64,000 nucleotides of DNA. It comes from Mycolicibacterium sp. CBMA 247. GTDB lineage: Bacteria > Actinomycetota > Actinomycetes > Mycobacteriales > Mycobacteriaceae. The stretch covers positions 1-64,000 of the forward strand of contig NZ_VTGX01000003.1 in the NCBI RefSeq assembly GCF_009729095.1, given 5' to 3'. The notes below the pieces were generated by a model that searched no databases, was not told the DNA's origin, and was given only the letters and a program-made list of their open reading frames with translations. The first letter of the stretch is position 1. Each line of letters begins with the position of its first letter. The position numbers and the translations under genes were made by a program. Of the stretch, positions 52,776-62,503 are shown piece after piece.

Positions 52776-53596
52776 GGTCAGGAAAGATCAAGAGCCGCAG
52801 GCGGACACCGTGGGGGCTGCTGCTGGCTTCGGGACTGGCGATGGCCTTCCTGTATGTGCCGATCGCCAACGTCGTCGTGTTCTCCTTCAACTCCACGCGG
52901 TCGATCTCTTCGTTCGACCGGCCCAGCCTGACCTGGTACCGGTCGGTGCTGACCAACGATGATCTGCTGGCATCCGCATGGCTGAGCACCCGGATCGCCA
53001 TCGCCTGCGCGATCGTCGCAGTGGCGCTGGGAACCCTGCTCGCGCTTGCGCTTTCGCGCATTCGTCCTAGGGAGGCCGCGGTGCCTCAGGCCGTGCTCGG
53101 GCTGACGTTCACCACCCCGGAGGTGGCGATGGGGGCATCGCTGCTACTGCTGTTCGCGACGGCCGGCGTGCCGCTGTCACCGGGCACGATCACCCTCGCG
53201 CACATCACGTTCTCGCTCGCGTACGTGGTGTTCGTGGTCCGTACCCGGCTTGCCACGCTGCGCACCGATATCGAGGAGGCGGCAAGGGATCTGGGCGCGA
53301 CGGCCGTCAGCACGGTGTGGCTGGTCATCCTGCCCCAGCTGCGACCCGCGCTGCTCGCCTCGTTCGCGCTGGTATTCCTGCTGTCGTTCGACGATTTCGT
53401 CGTATCGTTCTTCACTACCGGCGTCGGCACACCGCCGCTGCCGGTGCACATCTACGGGATGCTCAAGAGGGGTGTGACCCCGGAGGTCAACGCGCTCGGC
53501 ACGCTGATGATGGTGATGGCGATCGTGATCGGGTTCCTCGGCTACTTGGTGGTGTGGCGACGCGGGCGCAAGGAAGGGTCTTCCACCGTTTTGTAG
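52772..53596 (+). CDS. potC: Polyamine-type ABC permease PotC
   Basis: 274 residues from the GTG at 52772 (GTGA overlap). Basic N-terminus then six TMs (PWGLLLASGLAMAFLYVPIANVVVFSFN first); EAA loop TDIEEAARDLGATAVSTVWLVILPQLRPALLAS; FDDFVVSFFTTG is a PotC hallmark. Last gene of the amidase-M24-potABCD run; a hairpin follows. Confidence 0.9.
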   Translation: MRSGKIKSRRRTPWGLLLASGLAMAFLYVPIANVVVFSFNSTRSISSFDRPSLTWYRSVLTNDDLLASAWLSTRIAIACAIVAVALGTLLALALSRIRPREAAVPQAVLGLTFTTPEVAMGASLLLLFATAGVPLSPGTITLAHITFSLAYVVFVVRTRLATLRTDIEEAARDLGATAVSTVWLVILPQLRPALLASFALVFLLSFDDFVVSFFTTGVGTPPLPVHIYGMLKRGVTPEVNALGTLMMVMAIVIGFLGYLVVWRRGRKEGSSTVL

Positions 53597-53604
53597 CACC
53601 TGCT

Positions 53605-53637
53605 GGTGTGGTCCCGCCGAGCGGGTGGGACCACGCC
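53605..53637. terminator. Hairpin between convergent potC and the DUF885 gene
   Basis: GTGGTCCC (53608-53615) pairs with GGGACCAC (53627-53634). The stem extends outward to 53605 and 53637 through one G-U pair. It lies between convergent stops at 53596 and 53640, so it can terminate both transcripts. Confidence 0.6.
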
Positions 53638-53639
53638 GG

Positions 53640-55274
53640 TCAGTCGGCAGACAACGCCGATCTGAGCACATCAAGTGGCAGACCGCCCAGATCCAATGCG
53701 CGGCTGTGGAATTCCCGCAGGGACGATCCCCGGCGCAGGGTGTCGTCGCGTAGTTCGTGCCAGATCCGCTGCCCGATGGCGTACGACGGCGCCTGCCCCG
53801 GCCAGCCCAGGTAGCGATCCAGTTCGAAGCGAAGGTTCTCCTCGGCCATGGCCGAATGCGAGGTCAGGAAGTTCCATGCCCGTTCGGCATCCCAGACCTC
53901 ACCGTCGGGTGCGGTCAGGCCGCAGTGCACGCCGATGTCGATGACCACCCGGGCCGCGCGGAATCGTTGTGCGTCAAGCATTCCCATCCGGTCCCCGGCA
54001 TCGTCGAGCCAGCCCAGCTCGGCCATCAACCGCTCGGCGTAGAGCGCCCAGCCCTCACCGTGGCCCGACACCCAGCAGCCCAGCCGCCGCCACCGGTTCA
54101 GTTGGTCGGCCAAAGCCACCGCGCGGCCGATCTGCAGATGATGGCCGGGGACACCCTCGTGGAAGACCGTGGTGGTCTCCTGCCAGGTGTGGAAGTTCTC
54201 GACCCCGGGCGGAACCGACCACCACATGCGTCCGGGCCGCGACCAGTCCTCGGACGGTCCGGTGTAGTAGATGCCGCCGGTCTGGGTCGGCGCGATCCGG
54301 CACTCCAGGGTGCGCAGCGGGCCCTCGATGTCGAAGTGGGTGCCGGCCAGTGACTCCACCGCGCGATCGGACAGATCCTGCATCCAGGCCTGCAGTGCGT
54401 CGGTGCCGCTGATGACGTACCGGGGCTCATCGTCGAGCCGGCGCAGCGTCTCGGCCACCGTGGCGCCGGGGTAGAGCTGCTGGGCGATCGACTCCTGCTC
54501 GGCCACAACGGCATCGAGCAGCCCCAACCCCCACTCGTAGGCCTCGTCGAGGTCGACGGCGCTGCCCAGGAACAACCGTGACATCAATCGGTAGGCGTCG
54601 CGCCCGCAGGCATCGGATTCGTGGGCGTGCGGGGCGATCTCCTCGCGCAGGACATTGCCCAGCTGCCGGTAGGCGTCGGCCGCGGCTTCGGCACGCTGCC
54701 GTAACTCGGCCTGAAGGCGCGGATTGCCCGGTGCCACACCGGTACCCATCTCGGCGAACAACTGCGCGATCTGCCGGGCCTGGGTGACCCCACGGGTGAC
54801 CTGGCGCAGGGCGGGGGCGTGGCTGGTGCGGGCGGCTTCGCGCAGTGCGTGTGCGTAGCCCGCGGCGCGCTCGGGTACCTTCGCCAACCTCGCGGCGATC
54901 AGCGCCCAGTCGTCCTCGGTATCGGTGGCCATCAGGTCGAATACGTCGCGCATCGCCTGCAGCGGCGAGGCGATGACGTTGAGCTCGCCCAGGTCCAGGC
55001 CGGCATCATGCACGTCGACGATCGCCCCGAGGCGTTCGCGCAGTGCGGCCACGGTCACCACGTCGACCTCGTCGACGGGCACGAGCCCGTCGAGTTCCCG
55101 CAATGTCGTGCGGGCGGCCTCAGCGCGTGCCGTCACGCCCTGCGGGGAGTAGTCGGTCACATCGTCGTCGTGACCGGTGATACCCAGTTCTGTTGCGGCG
55201 CATGGATCGAGCCGCGCGTATGTGTCGAGGTAGCGCTCGGCTACCGCGTCGACGGCTGTGGCTGCCCTAGCCAA
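53640..55274 (-). CDS. DUF885 family putative metalloprotease
   Basis: About 544 residues if started at TTG 55274, inside the last codons of the upstream zinc-protease gene. The frame stays open further but only over that gene, and no SD is seen, so the start is uncertain. The family metal motif HEGVPGHHLQIG (HExxxGHH) is near residue 375 and a likely third ligand is in GHGEGWALYAERLMAELG near 415. DUF885 proteins are predicted zinc-dependent carboxypeptidase-like enzymes. No signal peptide, so probably cytoplasmic. Translation is probably coupled to the gene before it. Confidence 0.85.
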   Translation of the reverse strand: MARAATAVDAVAERYLDTYARLDPCAATELGITGHDDDVTDYSPQGVTARAEAARTTLRELDGLVPVDEVDVVTVAALRERLGAIVDVHDAGLDLGELNVIASPLQAMRDVFDLMATDTEDDWALIAARLAKVPERAAGYAHALREAARTSHAPALRQVTRGVTQARQIAQLFAEMGTGVAPGNPRLQAELRQRAEAAADAYRQLGNVLREEIAPHAHESDACGRDAYRLMSRLFLGSAVDLDEAYEWGLGLLDAVVAEQESIAQQLYPGATVAETLRRLDDEPRYVISGTDALQAWMQDLSDRAVESLAGTHFDIEGPLRTLECRIAPTQTGGIYYTGPSEDWSRPGRMWWSVPPGVENFHTWQETTTVFHEGVPGHHLQIGRAVALADQLNRWRRLGCWVSGHGEGWALYAERLMAELGWLDDAGDRMGMLDAQRFRAARVVIDIGVHCGLTAPDGEVWDAERAWNFLTSHSAMAEENLRFELDRYLGWPGQAPSYAIGQRIWHELRDDTLRRGSSLREFHSRALDLGGLPLDVLRSALSAD

Positions 55275-56157
55275 GGTTGTTCGCGGCGAAGGTGTCGCAC
55301 TTGTTGGGATCACCGGTCTGGTAACCGATGGTGAACCACTTCTGGCGCTGCTCGGAGGAACCATGGGTCCAGGCTTCGGGGTTGATCCGGCCGGTGGCCT
55401 GCTTCTGGATGCGATCGTCGCCCACCGAGGAGGCCGCCGACAGGGCGTCGGCGATGTCCTTGTCGCTCAGCGGTTCCAGGAACGGCACGCCGGTGCTCTC
55501 CTGCCGGGTGATCGACGCGTAATGCGCCCACACGCCGGCGTAGCAGTCGGCCTGCAGTTCGGTGCGCACGCCCGCGCCGGTGGCACCCTCCGGGTCGCGC
55601 TGGGCCCGGCCGAGCACCCCGAGCAGGTCCTGCACGTGGTGGCCGAACTCGTGGGCGACCACGTACTCCTGTGCGAGCGGGCCTCCGCTGGAACCGAACC
55701 GGTCTACGAGCACCTGGAAGAAGTCGGTGTCGAAGTAGGCCGTCTTGTCCACGGGGCAATAGAACGGGCCGACGTCACTGGTGGCCGGACCGCACCCGGT
55801 CTGGACCTCCCCCTTGAACAAGCGGACATGAGGGCGCGTGTATCCCTTGATCAGCTGCTGCCACACACCGTCCACCGAGTTGCCGGTGGCGACCACGCGG
55901 CACTCGACCTTGCTGTTGGCATCGGCGCCGGTCTTGCACTGGCTCAGGTCGAAACCCTCCGCTTCGGCGCCGCCGGTGCTCATTTGCTGCTGCTGGGGCA
56001 TTACGGTGCCGGGGTCCACGCCCAGGAACATCGCGAGCACGACGATCAGCAGACCGCCGACACCTCCGCCGATCGCGATGCCACGGCCGGGGCCGCGACC
56101 GCCGCCACTACTGGAAGTAGTGCTCGTGTCGATCTGCATACCCTCGTTGAAGGTCAT
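55267..56157 (-). CDS. YpfJ-like neutral zinc metallopeptidase
   Basis: 296 residues from the ATG at 56157 (GGAG eight bases upstream); an ATG at 56175 is also possible. One N-terminal TM near 25-48 (GIAIGGGVGGLLIVVLAMFLGV) leaves the protein outside. HExxH is in VVAHEFGHHVQDLLG near 180 and the distal Glu ligand in RTELQADCYAGVW near 213. PVDKTAYFDTDFF is typical of the family. By sequence and place it is the counterpart of Rv2575, as I remember it. Function in mycobacteria is unknown. Confidence 0.92.
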   Translation of the reverse strand: MTFNEGMQIDTSTTSSSGGGRGPGRGIAIGGGVGGLLIVVLAMFLGVDPGTVMPQQQQMSTGGAEAEGFDLSQCKTGADANSKVECRVVATGNSVDGVWQQLIKGYTRPHVRLFKGEVQTGCGPATSDVGPFYCPVDKTAYFDTDFFQVLVDRFGSSGGPLAQEYVVAHEFGHHVQDLLGVLGRAQRDPEGATGAGVRTELQADCYAGVWAHYASITRQESTGVPFLEPLSDKDIADALSAASSVGDDRIQKQATGRINPEAWTHGSSEQRQKWFTIGYQTGDPNKCDTFAANNLG

Positions 56158-56410
56158 CGCGTCACTCCATCGCATTCGCCGGTAGGTACGTGCTCAACAG
56201 CCCGTTCAGCGTACCTTTGCGAGGTACCTCGGTCGTTGACCATTGGGAGGAATCGCTTCTCGTTGTTGGTGCGTCACTGTGAAGGATGGGCGCATCGGAT
56301 TGTGTGGGTCTACTTACATCGGGATATGGCAGCCACCACCATAGCGACAGAGACCGGTGCTCGCGTCCGGGTGAGTGAGAGTTGTCGGACCCGGGAATTA
56401 GTGTGCGGGC

Positions 56411-57661
56411 ATGAAGTTGGTGGTGCAGCTTCGGCTGGAGGCAGACGCCGCCCAACTCGATGTGCTCGCCCGCACGCTGATCGCTTGTAACGAGACGGCG
56501 AACCTTGTGTCAACCATCGCCCATCGTCAGGCGGTGTTCAGACGGCGTGACCTGCGTGCGATCACTTACGCCCTGGCCCGCCAGCACGCCGGACTCGGGG
56601 CGCAGGTGGCGCAGCCGTGCATCCGCAAAGTTGCGGATGCCTACACCACGCTGAGATCGAATCTGGGCAGCGGGCGCTACGGGGTACCTGGCAGCACCCG
56701 CCGGCAGAAGGTGCAGGCCAACCCGATCCGGTTCCAGTCGTTGGCCGCGCAACCGTTCGACGGTCGGTGTTTGTCGTGGAGCCATGACGCCGACACCGAT
56801 ACGGGTGGCATGGTGTCGATCTGGACGGTGGACGGGCGGTTGAAGAATCTGCGGTTCACCGGCGAGCCTGACCAGATCGCCCTGTTGCGGACTTCCCGCA
56901 GCGGGGAAACTGATCTGGTGCTGCGCCGCCGCCGTCGTGGCGCGCTGACCGCGTTTCTGATCGCCACTGTCGAGGTACCCGAACCCCTGGCCTGTACCGG
57001 GGCCCATCTGCAGTCGAGCGATGGGTGGATCGGTGTGGATATGGGCGTGGAGAACATCGCGGTCACCAGTGATCGGCCGCTGGCCCGGGAATTGTTGGCG
57101 ACTTACGGCGCCGGCGCGTCTGACGGGGCCGCGGGGCGAGGCAGCGTGAAGGACAGACGTACCCGTAACCGGGAGCTGCGCCAGAAGCTCCAGAGGAAGA
57201 ACACCAAGTCGGCGAAACGGTTGCTGCGCAAACGGGCCCGCAGGGAGGCCCGGTTCGCTGCCGATGTCAATCACCAGATTTCCAAGAGGATCGTGACCGA
57301 GGCTGAACGCACCGGACGCGGGATCGCGGTCGAGGAGCTGACTGGGATCCGCGAACGGGTACGGCTCCGCAAGCCCCAACGCGCCACGCATGCCAGCTGG
57401 GCATTCGCCCAGCTGGGGGTGTTCCTCACCTACAAAGCAGCCCGCGCAGGAGTGCCGATCGTCCAGGTGGACCCGGCCTACACCAGCCAGCGCTGCACCG
57501 CCTGCGGCCATATCGATAGACGCAACCGGACCAGCCAGGCCGAGTTCGTCTGCCGGGACTGCGGATTCACCGCAGAACACGCAGACATCCTCGGCGCCGA
57601 CAACATCGCGCACCGAGCCCCCACCACCTGGGCCCAGTCAACGGCCCCCAGCGCGGCGTAA
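56411..57661 (+). mobile_element. tnpB: Solo TnpB (IS605/IS1341-type RNA-guided nuclease)
   Basis: 416 residues, full length. RuvC-like residues are intact: Asp in GVDMGVENIAV near 210, Glu in GIAVEELTGI near 307, Asp in HADILGADNIAHR near 393. The zinc ribbon has CTACGH and CRDCGF (CxxC x2) between the last two. TnpB cuts DNA guided by an omega-RNA copied from its 3' end. No tnpA partner is present. Within 60 bases after the stop there is a CCGGTC-CTTC-GACC-type hairpin (about 57698-57713) that could belong to the right end. Upstream, GTACC (56213-56217) and GGTAC (56225-56229) form a small hairpin. Element ends are not resolved. It separates the protease gene from the esterase gene. Confidence 0.87.
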
Positions 57662-57743
57662 CACCTGACATCCAGCCAGGGGCTATAGCTGCAAACCCGG
57701 TCCTTCGACCAGGTAGTTGGCCTTGCCACACTACGATTCAGGC

Positions 57744-59219
57744 GTGTCCGTCGTTGCGGAACATTCGACCATCGCCCACACCTCGCTTGGGCGGCTGCGC
57801 GGCGCCCGCGAAGGCGGGGTCAGCGTATGGCGAGGTGTCGAGTACGCCCAGCAGCCCGTCGGCGCCCTGCGCTTCCTGGCGCCGCGGCCCGTGGTGCCCT
57901 GGGCCGGGGTGTGCGACGCCGTCGAGCATGGCCCTTTGCCGCCACAAGGCCGTTCGTTCGTCGGGGGAGGCCGCGACGACCCCAAGGTCCGCGACGAGGC
58001 GTGCCTGACTGTCACAGTCTGGTCGCCGGACACTGGTGGATCGCTGCCGGTGATGGTGTGGGTCCCCGGCGGCGCCTTTGTTTATGGCGCCGGCCAGTTG
58101 CAGCTGTACAACGGCTCGCGGCTGGCCGAGAACGGCAACGTGGTGGTCGTCAACGTCACCTATCGGCTCGGCGTGTTCGGCGGATTCGAACTCGGTGATC
58201 TGGGTGAGGGATTCGACGACAACCTGTGTCTGCGGGACCAGATCGCCGCGCTGCAATGGGTGCGCGACAACATCGCCGCATTCGGCGGCGATCCCGAGCA
58301 GGTGACGGTGTTCGGTGAATCAGCAGGTGCCACATCGGTGTTGGCCCTGTTGGCCAGCCCGGCGGCCGACGGGTTGTTCGCCCGGGCCATCGCGCAGAGC
58401 CCGGCGTTGCCGCTGATCGCCGACCGTGAAGACCGGGCCCGCCAGTCGCGCCGCTTCATGCAACTGCTCGGGGTGGGGGCCGAGCAGCTCAAAGTGCTGC
58501 CGCAGCGGCAGCTGCGCCGCGCCGCCGGTCAGCTGCAGCTCGAGAGTGTGCAGCAGACTCCGACGCTGGCCTATGGGCTGACTCACGGTGTCGATCTGTT
58601 GCCGTTGCACCCGATCGAGGCGGCGCGCGCGGGTGGGGTGTCTGCGGTGCCGCTGATCATCGGCACCAACAGCCACGAGGCGTCGATGTTCGCCTGGGGT
58701 AAACCGCCGATGCTGCCGACCACGTTGGATGGCGTCGAGGACTATCTCCGTCGTCAGGCCCCGCAGGCCAGGGACCGGGTTCTGGCCGCGTATCCCGATT
58801 TCCCGCGCCGCCGGGCGCTGGTGGCGTTCGGCTCCGACGTCATGTTCGGTGCGCCGACCTGGGCGTTCGCTGACGCCTATAGTGCCCACGCGCCGACCCA
58901 TGTCTACCGGTTCGACCACACCACCTGGACGCTCAAGGTGCTGGGACTGGGCGCCACCCATGGCAGTGAGATCGTGCACATCCAGCACAGCTACGGGTCG
59001 TATCTGGGTCGCAAGCTGCACCCGCTGGGGCGCCGGGTCCAGCCGTCGGTGGGTAGGCGGATGCAACGTACCTGGCTGGATTTCGCCCGGGCCGAGGTTG
59101 CCGACTGGCCCCACTACGACGTCGACCGGCGACTGACCCGGGTGATCCGTTCCACGCGCGACGAGACCGTCGCCGATCCCGACGCGGTGCGGCGCGCGGT
59201 GTGGGAAGGGCTGGGCTAG
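57744..59219 (+). CDS. Carboxylesterase type B
   Basis: 491 residues from the GTG at 57744, directly before SVVAEHSTIAHTSLGRLRG. Nucleophile elbow FGESAGATSVLALLASPAADGLF with Ser near residue 193, oxyanion hole in MVWVPGGAFVYGAG near 105, catalytic His in GATHGSEIVHIQ near 410. Bacterial p-nitrobenzyl-esterase-like proteins of this size hydrolyse short acyl esters. No signal peptide. The stop at 59219 overlaps the convergent SRPBCC gene by four bases. Confidence 0.9.
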   Translation: MSVVAEHSTIAHTSLGRLRGAREGGVSVWRGVEYAQQPVGALRFLAPRPVVPWAGVCDAVEHGPLPPQGRSFVGGGRDDPKVRDEACLTVTVWSPDTGGSLPVMVWVPGGAFVYGAGQLQLYNGSRLAENGNVVVVNVTYRLGVFGGFELGDLGEGFDDNLCLRDQIAALQWVRDNIAAFGGDPEQVTVFGESAGATSVLALLASPAADGLFARAIAQSPALPLIADREDRARQSRRFMQLLGVGAEQLKVLPQRQLRRAAGQLQLESVQQTPTLAYGLTHGVDLLPLHPIEAARAGGVSAVPLIIGTNSHEASMFAWGKPPMLPTTLDGVEDYLRRQAPQARDRVLAAYPDFPRRRALVAFGSDVMFGAPTWAFADAYSAHAPTHVYRFDHTTWTLKVLGLGATHGSEIVHIQHSYGSYLGRKLHPLGRRVQPSVGRRMQRTWLDFARAEVADWPHYDVDRRLTRVIRSTRDETVADPDAVRRAVWEGLG

Positions 59220-59719
59220 TTGCCGTAACGCTGGTCGGTATAGCGGCGCAGGTTGTGCAGGAAGCGTTGGAACAGCCACGCCATCACGGGCTGGCCAATC
59301 GTCATCCCGAGCCTGCCGGCCAGCCCGCTTGGCTTCATGGCCATCACCCAGGTCAGGTGGCAGCCCTCGGGGGTCTCCACCACGCGATAGTCCTCGGCGA
59401 AGGCCGAGATTGCGTTCGAGGTGCTGGTGTTGAACCGGAAAGCCATGTGTGAGAAGGGTTCCCAGGCTAGAAACTCCTCGTCGCCGACGATGTGCCCGCG
59501 CATCGTGACGGTGCGGGTGGTGCCCACGCCGCGAGGTTCGGGGCTCGTCCACTCCACATCGGTGATGACGGTCGCCCACTGTGGCCAGGAGGTCGCGTCG
59601 CCGAGCACCTCGAACAGCTGCTCGGGCGTGATGGCCAGGTCGACGGTGCTGACGAAGCGGAATGGCGCACGGTCGATGAAGTCCAACTCGACGCGCTCAC
59701 ACGGGTAGGTCCGGGCCAT
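59216..59719 (-). CDS. SRPBCC/polyketide-cyclase-like protein
   Basis: 167 residues starting MARTYPCERVELDFIDRAPFRFVSTVDLAITPEQLFEVLGDATSWPQWATVITDVEW, followed by RGVGTTRTVTMRG: the SRPBCC strand-helix-helix order. It closely resembles the M. tuberculosis Rv2574 protein as I remember it. It probably binds a hydrophobic ligand; nothing more can be said. The 36-bp gap to the following reductase gene on the same strand suggests co-transcription. Confidence 0.87.
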   Translation of the reverse strand: MARTYPCERVELDFIDRAPFRFVSTVDLAITPEQLFEVLGDATSWPQWATVITDVEWTSPEPRGVGTTRTVTMRGHIVGDEEFLAWEPFSHMAFRFNTSTSNAISAFAEDYRVVETPEGCHLTWVMAMKPSGLAGRLGMTIGQPVMAWLFQRFLHNLRRYTDQRYGN

Positions 59720-59755
59720 GGGTAGACACCCTAGGGGAGAGTGTCTAGTGGCGGG

Positions 59756-60652
59756 TCAGCCCGGCCCGTCGCCGGCTGCCGCCAGCAGGGGGACCACCAC
59801 CTCACTGATCGGGGTGGGTAGTCCATGTGCGGCCGCCTTGCGGGTGATGACGCCGTTGCGCACATCCCATTCCAGTGGTCGGCCGGCCTGGTGGTCGGTC
59901 AGCATCGAGGTGGTGAGGTCCTCGGGCGACGAGGCCAGCATGGCGACGATCTCGTCGACGACTTCATCGCCCAGCTCGGCGCCGTCGGCTCGCGCCACGG
60001 CCAGGCATTCGTCCAGATAGCGCCTCGCGAGCGCGGCCACGTCGTCGCGGCGGAACATTCCGGCCCGCCGGTCGGCCAGCACCATGAACCCGACCACAGC
60101 GTTGACCAGCAGCTTGCGCCAGGCCGCGGTGCGGAAATCGGGATCGTGTTCGACGGCAATCGCGGTGCCGCTCAGCGTGCCGGCCACGGCGGCGGCCGCC
60201 GGGGTGTCGGGCAGCACCAGGAGGGCCTCGCTGCGCAAGCGCACCCAGCCGCCGGGCTGCGTCTCCGCCGAGATCCACACCGCCGCGGGTACCACGTGGG
60301 CGTCATCGGTAAGCGGGCTGAACCCGCTCACCCGCTGGACCTGCTCGACGCCGTTCTGCAGTGCGCACACCACGGTGTTTTCGTCGCACAGCCGGTCCAG
60401 CCAGGGCGCCGCCTGTGCGTTCTGGGTGTCCTTGACGGCGAGAAACACCACGTCGAGCGGGCCTTCGACAGTGTTCGGATCGGTGTGTACGGGCCCGGGC
60501 ACCCGGATCGGGTCCCGGTCGTCGGGCCGGACCTCCACCCCATCGCGCGGGGTGCGTCCACACAGCAGTACCGGTCGGCCGGCGGCATGCAGCAGCGCCG
60601 CGATGGTGGAGCCGATGGCGCCCGGACCGATGACCGCGATGGGGGAGTTCAC
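59756..60652 (-). CDS. Ketopantoate reductase (ApbA/PanE)-like oxidoreductase
   Basis: 298 residues from the GTG at 60652. Rossmann motif IAVIGPGAIGSTIAALLHAAG at the N-terminus. VFLAVKDTQ and CALQNGVEQ match the NADPH and substrate sites of PanE, and the C-domain has WRKLLVNAVVGFMVLADRRAG with the conserved Lys and Asn. It may reduce 2-dehydropantoate to pantoate for CoA synthesis, but relatives act on other ketoacids and other panE candidates may exist elsewhere. It is divergent from aspS across 75 bp. Confidence 0.87.
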   Translation of the reverse strand: MNSPIAVIGPGAIGSTIAALLHAAGRPVLLCGRTPRDGVEVRPDDRDPIRVPGPVHTDPNTVEGPLDVVFLAVKDTQNAQAAPWLDRLCDENTVVCALQNGVEQVQRVSGFSPLTDDAHVVPAAVWISAETQPGGWVRLRSEALLVLPDTPAAAAVAGTLSGTAIAVEHDPDFRTAAWRKLLVNAVVGFMVLADRRAGMFRRDDVAALARRYLDECLAVARADGAELGDEVVDEIVAMLASSPEDLTTSMLTDHQAGRPLEWDVRNGVITRKAAAHGLPTPISEVVVPLLAAAGDGPG

Positions 60653-60727
60653 TATCGCCAAGTTACCGCCGCCGGTCGACTCTCTAGACTGGTCACTCGT
60701 CCCCACCAGTCTTCATGAGGAGTTTTC

Positions 60728-62503
60728 GTGCTGCGCAGTCATGCCGCCGGTTCATTGCGGGCCACCGATGCCGGTCAGAAGGTGACACTGGCGGGTTGGG
60801 TGGCACGTCGCCGTGACCACGGCGGCGTGATCTTCATCGACCTGCGCGACGCGTCGGGGGTGTCGCAGGTGGTGTTCCGCGAGGGCGATGTGCTGGCGGC
60901 CGCGCACCGGTTGCGCGCCGAGTTCTGTATCGCCGTCACCGGCGTGGTCGAGGTCCGGCCGGAGGGCAACGAGAACGCCGAGATCCCGACCGGACAGATC
61001 GAGGTGAACGCGACATCCCTCACGGTGCTGGGGGAGAGCGCTCCGCTGCCGTTCCAGCTCGACGAGACAGCGGGCGAGGAGGCCCGGCTCAAGTACCGCT
61101 ACCTCGACCTGCGCCGCGAAGGCCCGGGTAACGCAATCAGGTTGCGGTCCAAGGTCAATGCCGCTGCCCGCGGCGTGCTGGCCGAGCACGACTTCGTCGA
61201 GATCGAAACGCCGACCATGACCCGCTCGACCCCCGAAGGGGCGCGGGACTTCCTGGTGCCGGCACGCCTGCAGCCCGGCTCGTTCTACGCGCTGCCGCAG
61301 AGCCCGCAGCTGTTCAAGCAGCTGCTCATGGTGGCGGGTATGGAGCGCTACTACCAGATCGCCCGGTGCTACCGCGACGAGGACTTCCGCGCCGACCGCC
61401 AGCCGGAGTTCACCCAGCTCGACATGGAGCTCAGCTTCGTCGATGCCGATGACGTCATCGGCATCTCCGAGCAGATCCTGAAGGCGTTGTGGGCCCTGAT
61501 CGGCCACGAGTTGCCGCTGCCGCTTCCCCGGATCAGCTACGCCGAGGCGATGCGCCGGTTCGGCTCCGACAAGCCCGACCTGCGGTTCGGCGTGGAGCTC
61601 ATCGAGTGCACCGACTACTTCAAGGACACCCCGTTCCGGGTGTTCCAGGCGCCGTACGTGGGCGCTGTCGTCATGCCCGGCGGGGCGTCGCAGCCGCGTC
61701 GCACCCTCGACGGCTGGCAGGAGTTCGCCAAGCAGCGTGGCCACAAGGGCCTGGCCTACGTGCTGGTGGGCGAGGACGGCACGTTGGGCGGGCCGGTGGC
61801 CAAGAACCTCACCGATGCCGAGCGTGACGGTCTGGCTGCCCACGTCGGCGCCGTGCCCGGTGACTGCGTGTTCTTCGCAGCCGGCCCGGCCCGGTCGGCG
61901 CGGGCACTGCTGGGCGCCACCCGCATCGAGATCGCCAAGCGCCTGGACCTGATCGACCCGAATGCCTGGGCGTTCACCTGGGTGGTGGACTTCCCGATGT
62001 TCGAGCCTGCCGATGTGGCGACGGCCTCGGGTGACGTCGCCGTGGGTTCGGGTGCCTGGACGGCCGTGCACCACGCGTTCACCGCGCCGAAGCCCGAGTC
62101 GGAGGACTCCTTCGACACCGATCCGGGCAGTGCGTTGTCCGACGCCTACGACATCGTCTGCAACGGCAACGAGATCGGCGGCGGCTCGATCCGTATCCAC
62201 CGGCGCGACGTCCAGGAGCGCGTGTTCGCGATGATGGGCATCGACCACGATGAGGCGCAGGACAAGTTCGGATTCCTGTTGGACGCCTTCGCTTTCGGTG
62301 CGCCCCCGCACGGCGGTATCGCGTTCGGCTGGGACCGCATCACCGCGCTGCTTGCCAGGGTGGACTCGATCCGCGAGGTGATCGCGTTCCCCAAGTCCGG
62401 CGGCGGTGTCGACCCGCTGACCGACGCGCCGGCGCCGATCACCGCGCAGCAGCGCAAGGAATCCGGAATAGACGCCAAGCCGGAGCAGCTTAAGAAGTCA
62501 TGA
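60728..62503 (+). CDS. aspS: Aspartyl-tRNA synthetase (likely non-discriminating)
   Basis: 591 residues from a GTG with GAGGAG upstream. N-terminal OB fold for the anticodon (VTLAGWVARRRDHGGVIFIDLRDASG), class II motif 2 YRDEDFRADRQPEFTQLDMELSF, the bacterial insertion domain, and motif 3 GGIAFGWDRITALL. It charges tRNA-Asp. In mycobacteria this enzyme is known to mischarge tRNA-Asn as well, corrected by GatCAB; I infer that here from lineage. Overlaps the next gene by four bases (ATGA). Confidence 0.97.
   Translation: MLRSHAAGSLRATDAGQKVTLAGWVARRRDHGGVIFIDLRDASGVSQVVFREGDVLAAAHRLRAEFCIAVTGVVEVRPEGNENAEIPTGQIEVNATSLTVLGESAPLPFQLDETAGEEARLKYRYLDLRREGPGNAIRLRSKVNAAARGVLAEHDFVEIETPTMTRSTPEGARDFLVPARLQPGSFYALPQSPQLFKQLLMVAGMERYYQIARCYRDEDFRADRQPEFTQLDMELSFVDADDVIGISEQILKALWALIGHELPLPLPRISYAEAMRRFGSDKPDLRFGVELIECTDYFKDTPFRVFQAPYVGAVVMPGGASQPRRTLDGWQEFAKQRGHKGLAYVLVGEDGTLGGPVAKNLTDAERDGLAAHVGAVPGDCVFFAAGPARSARALLGATRIEIAKRLDLIDPNAWAFTWVVDFPMFEPADVATASGDVAVGSGAWTAVHHAFTAPKPESEDSFDTDPGSALSDAYDIVCNGNEIGGGSIRIHRRDVQERVFAMMGIDHDEAQDKFGFLLDAFAFGAPPHGGIAFGWDRITALLARVDSIREVIAFPKSGGGVDPLTDAPAPITAQQRKESGIDAKPEQLKKS

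Noticed and set aside
57660..57740. Exact right end of the TnpB element.
   Set aside because: Hairpins are visible but no boundary can be fixed without an empty-site comparison.
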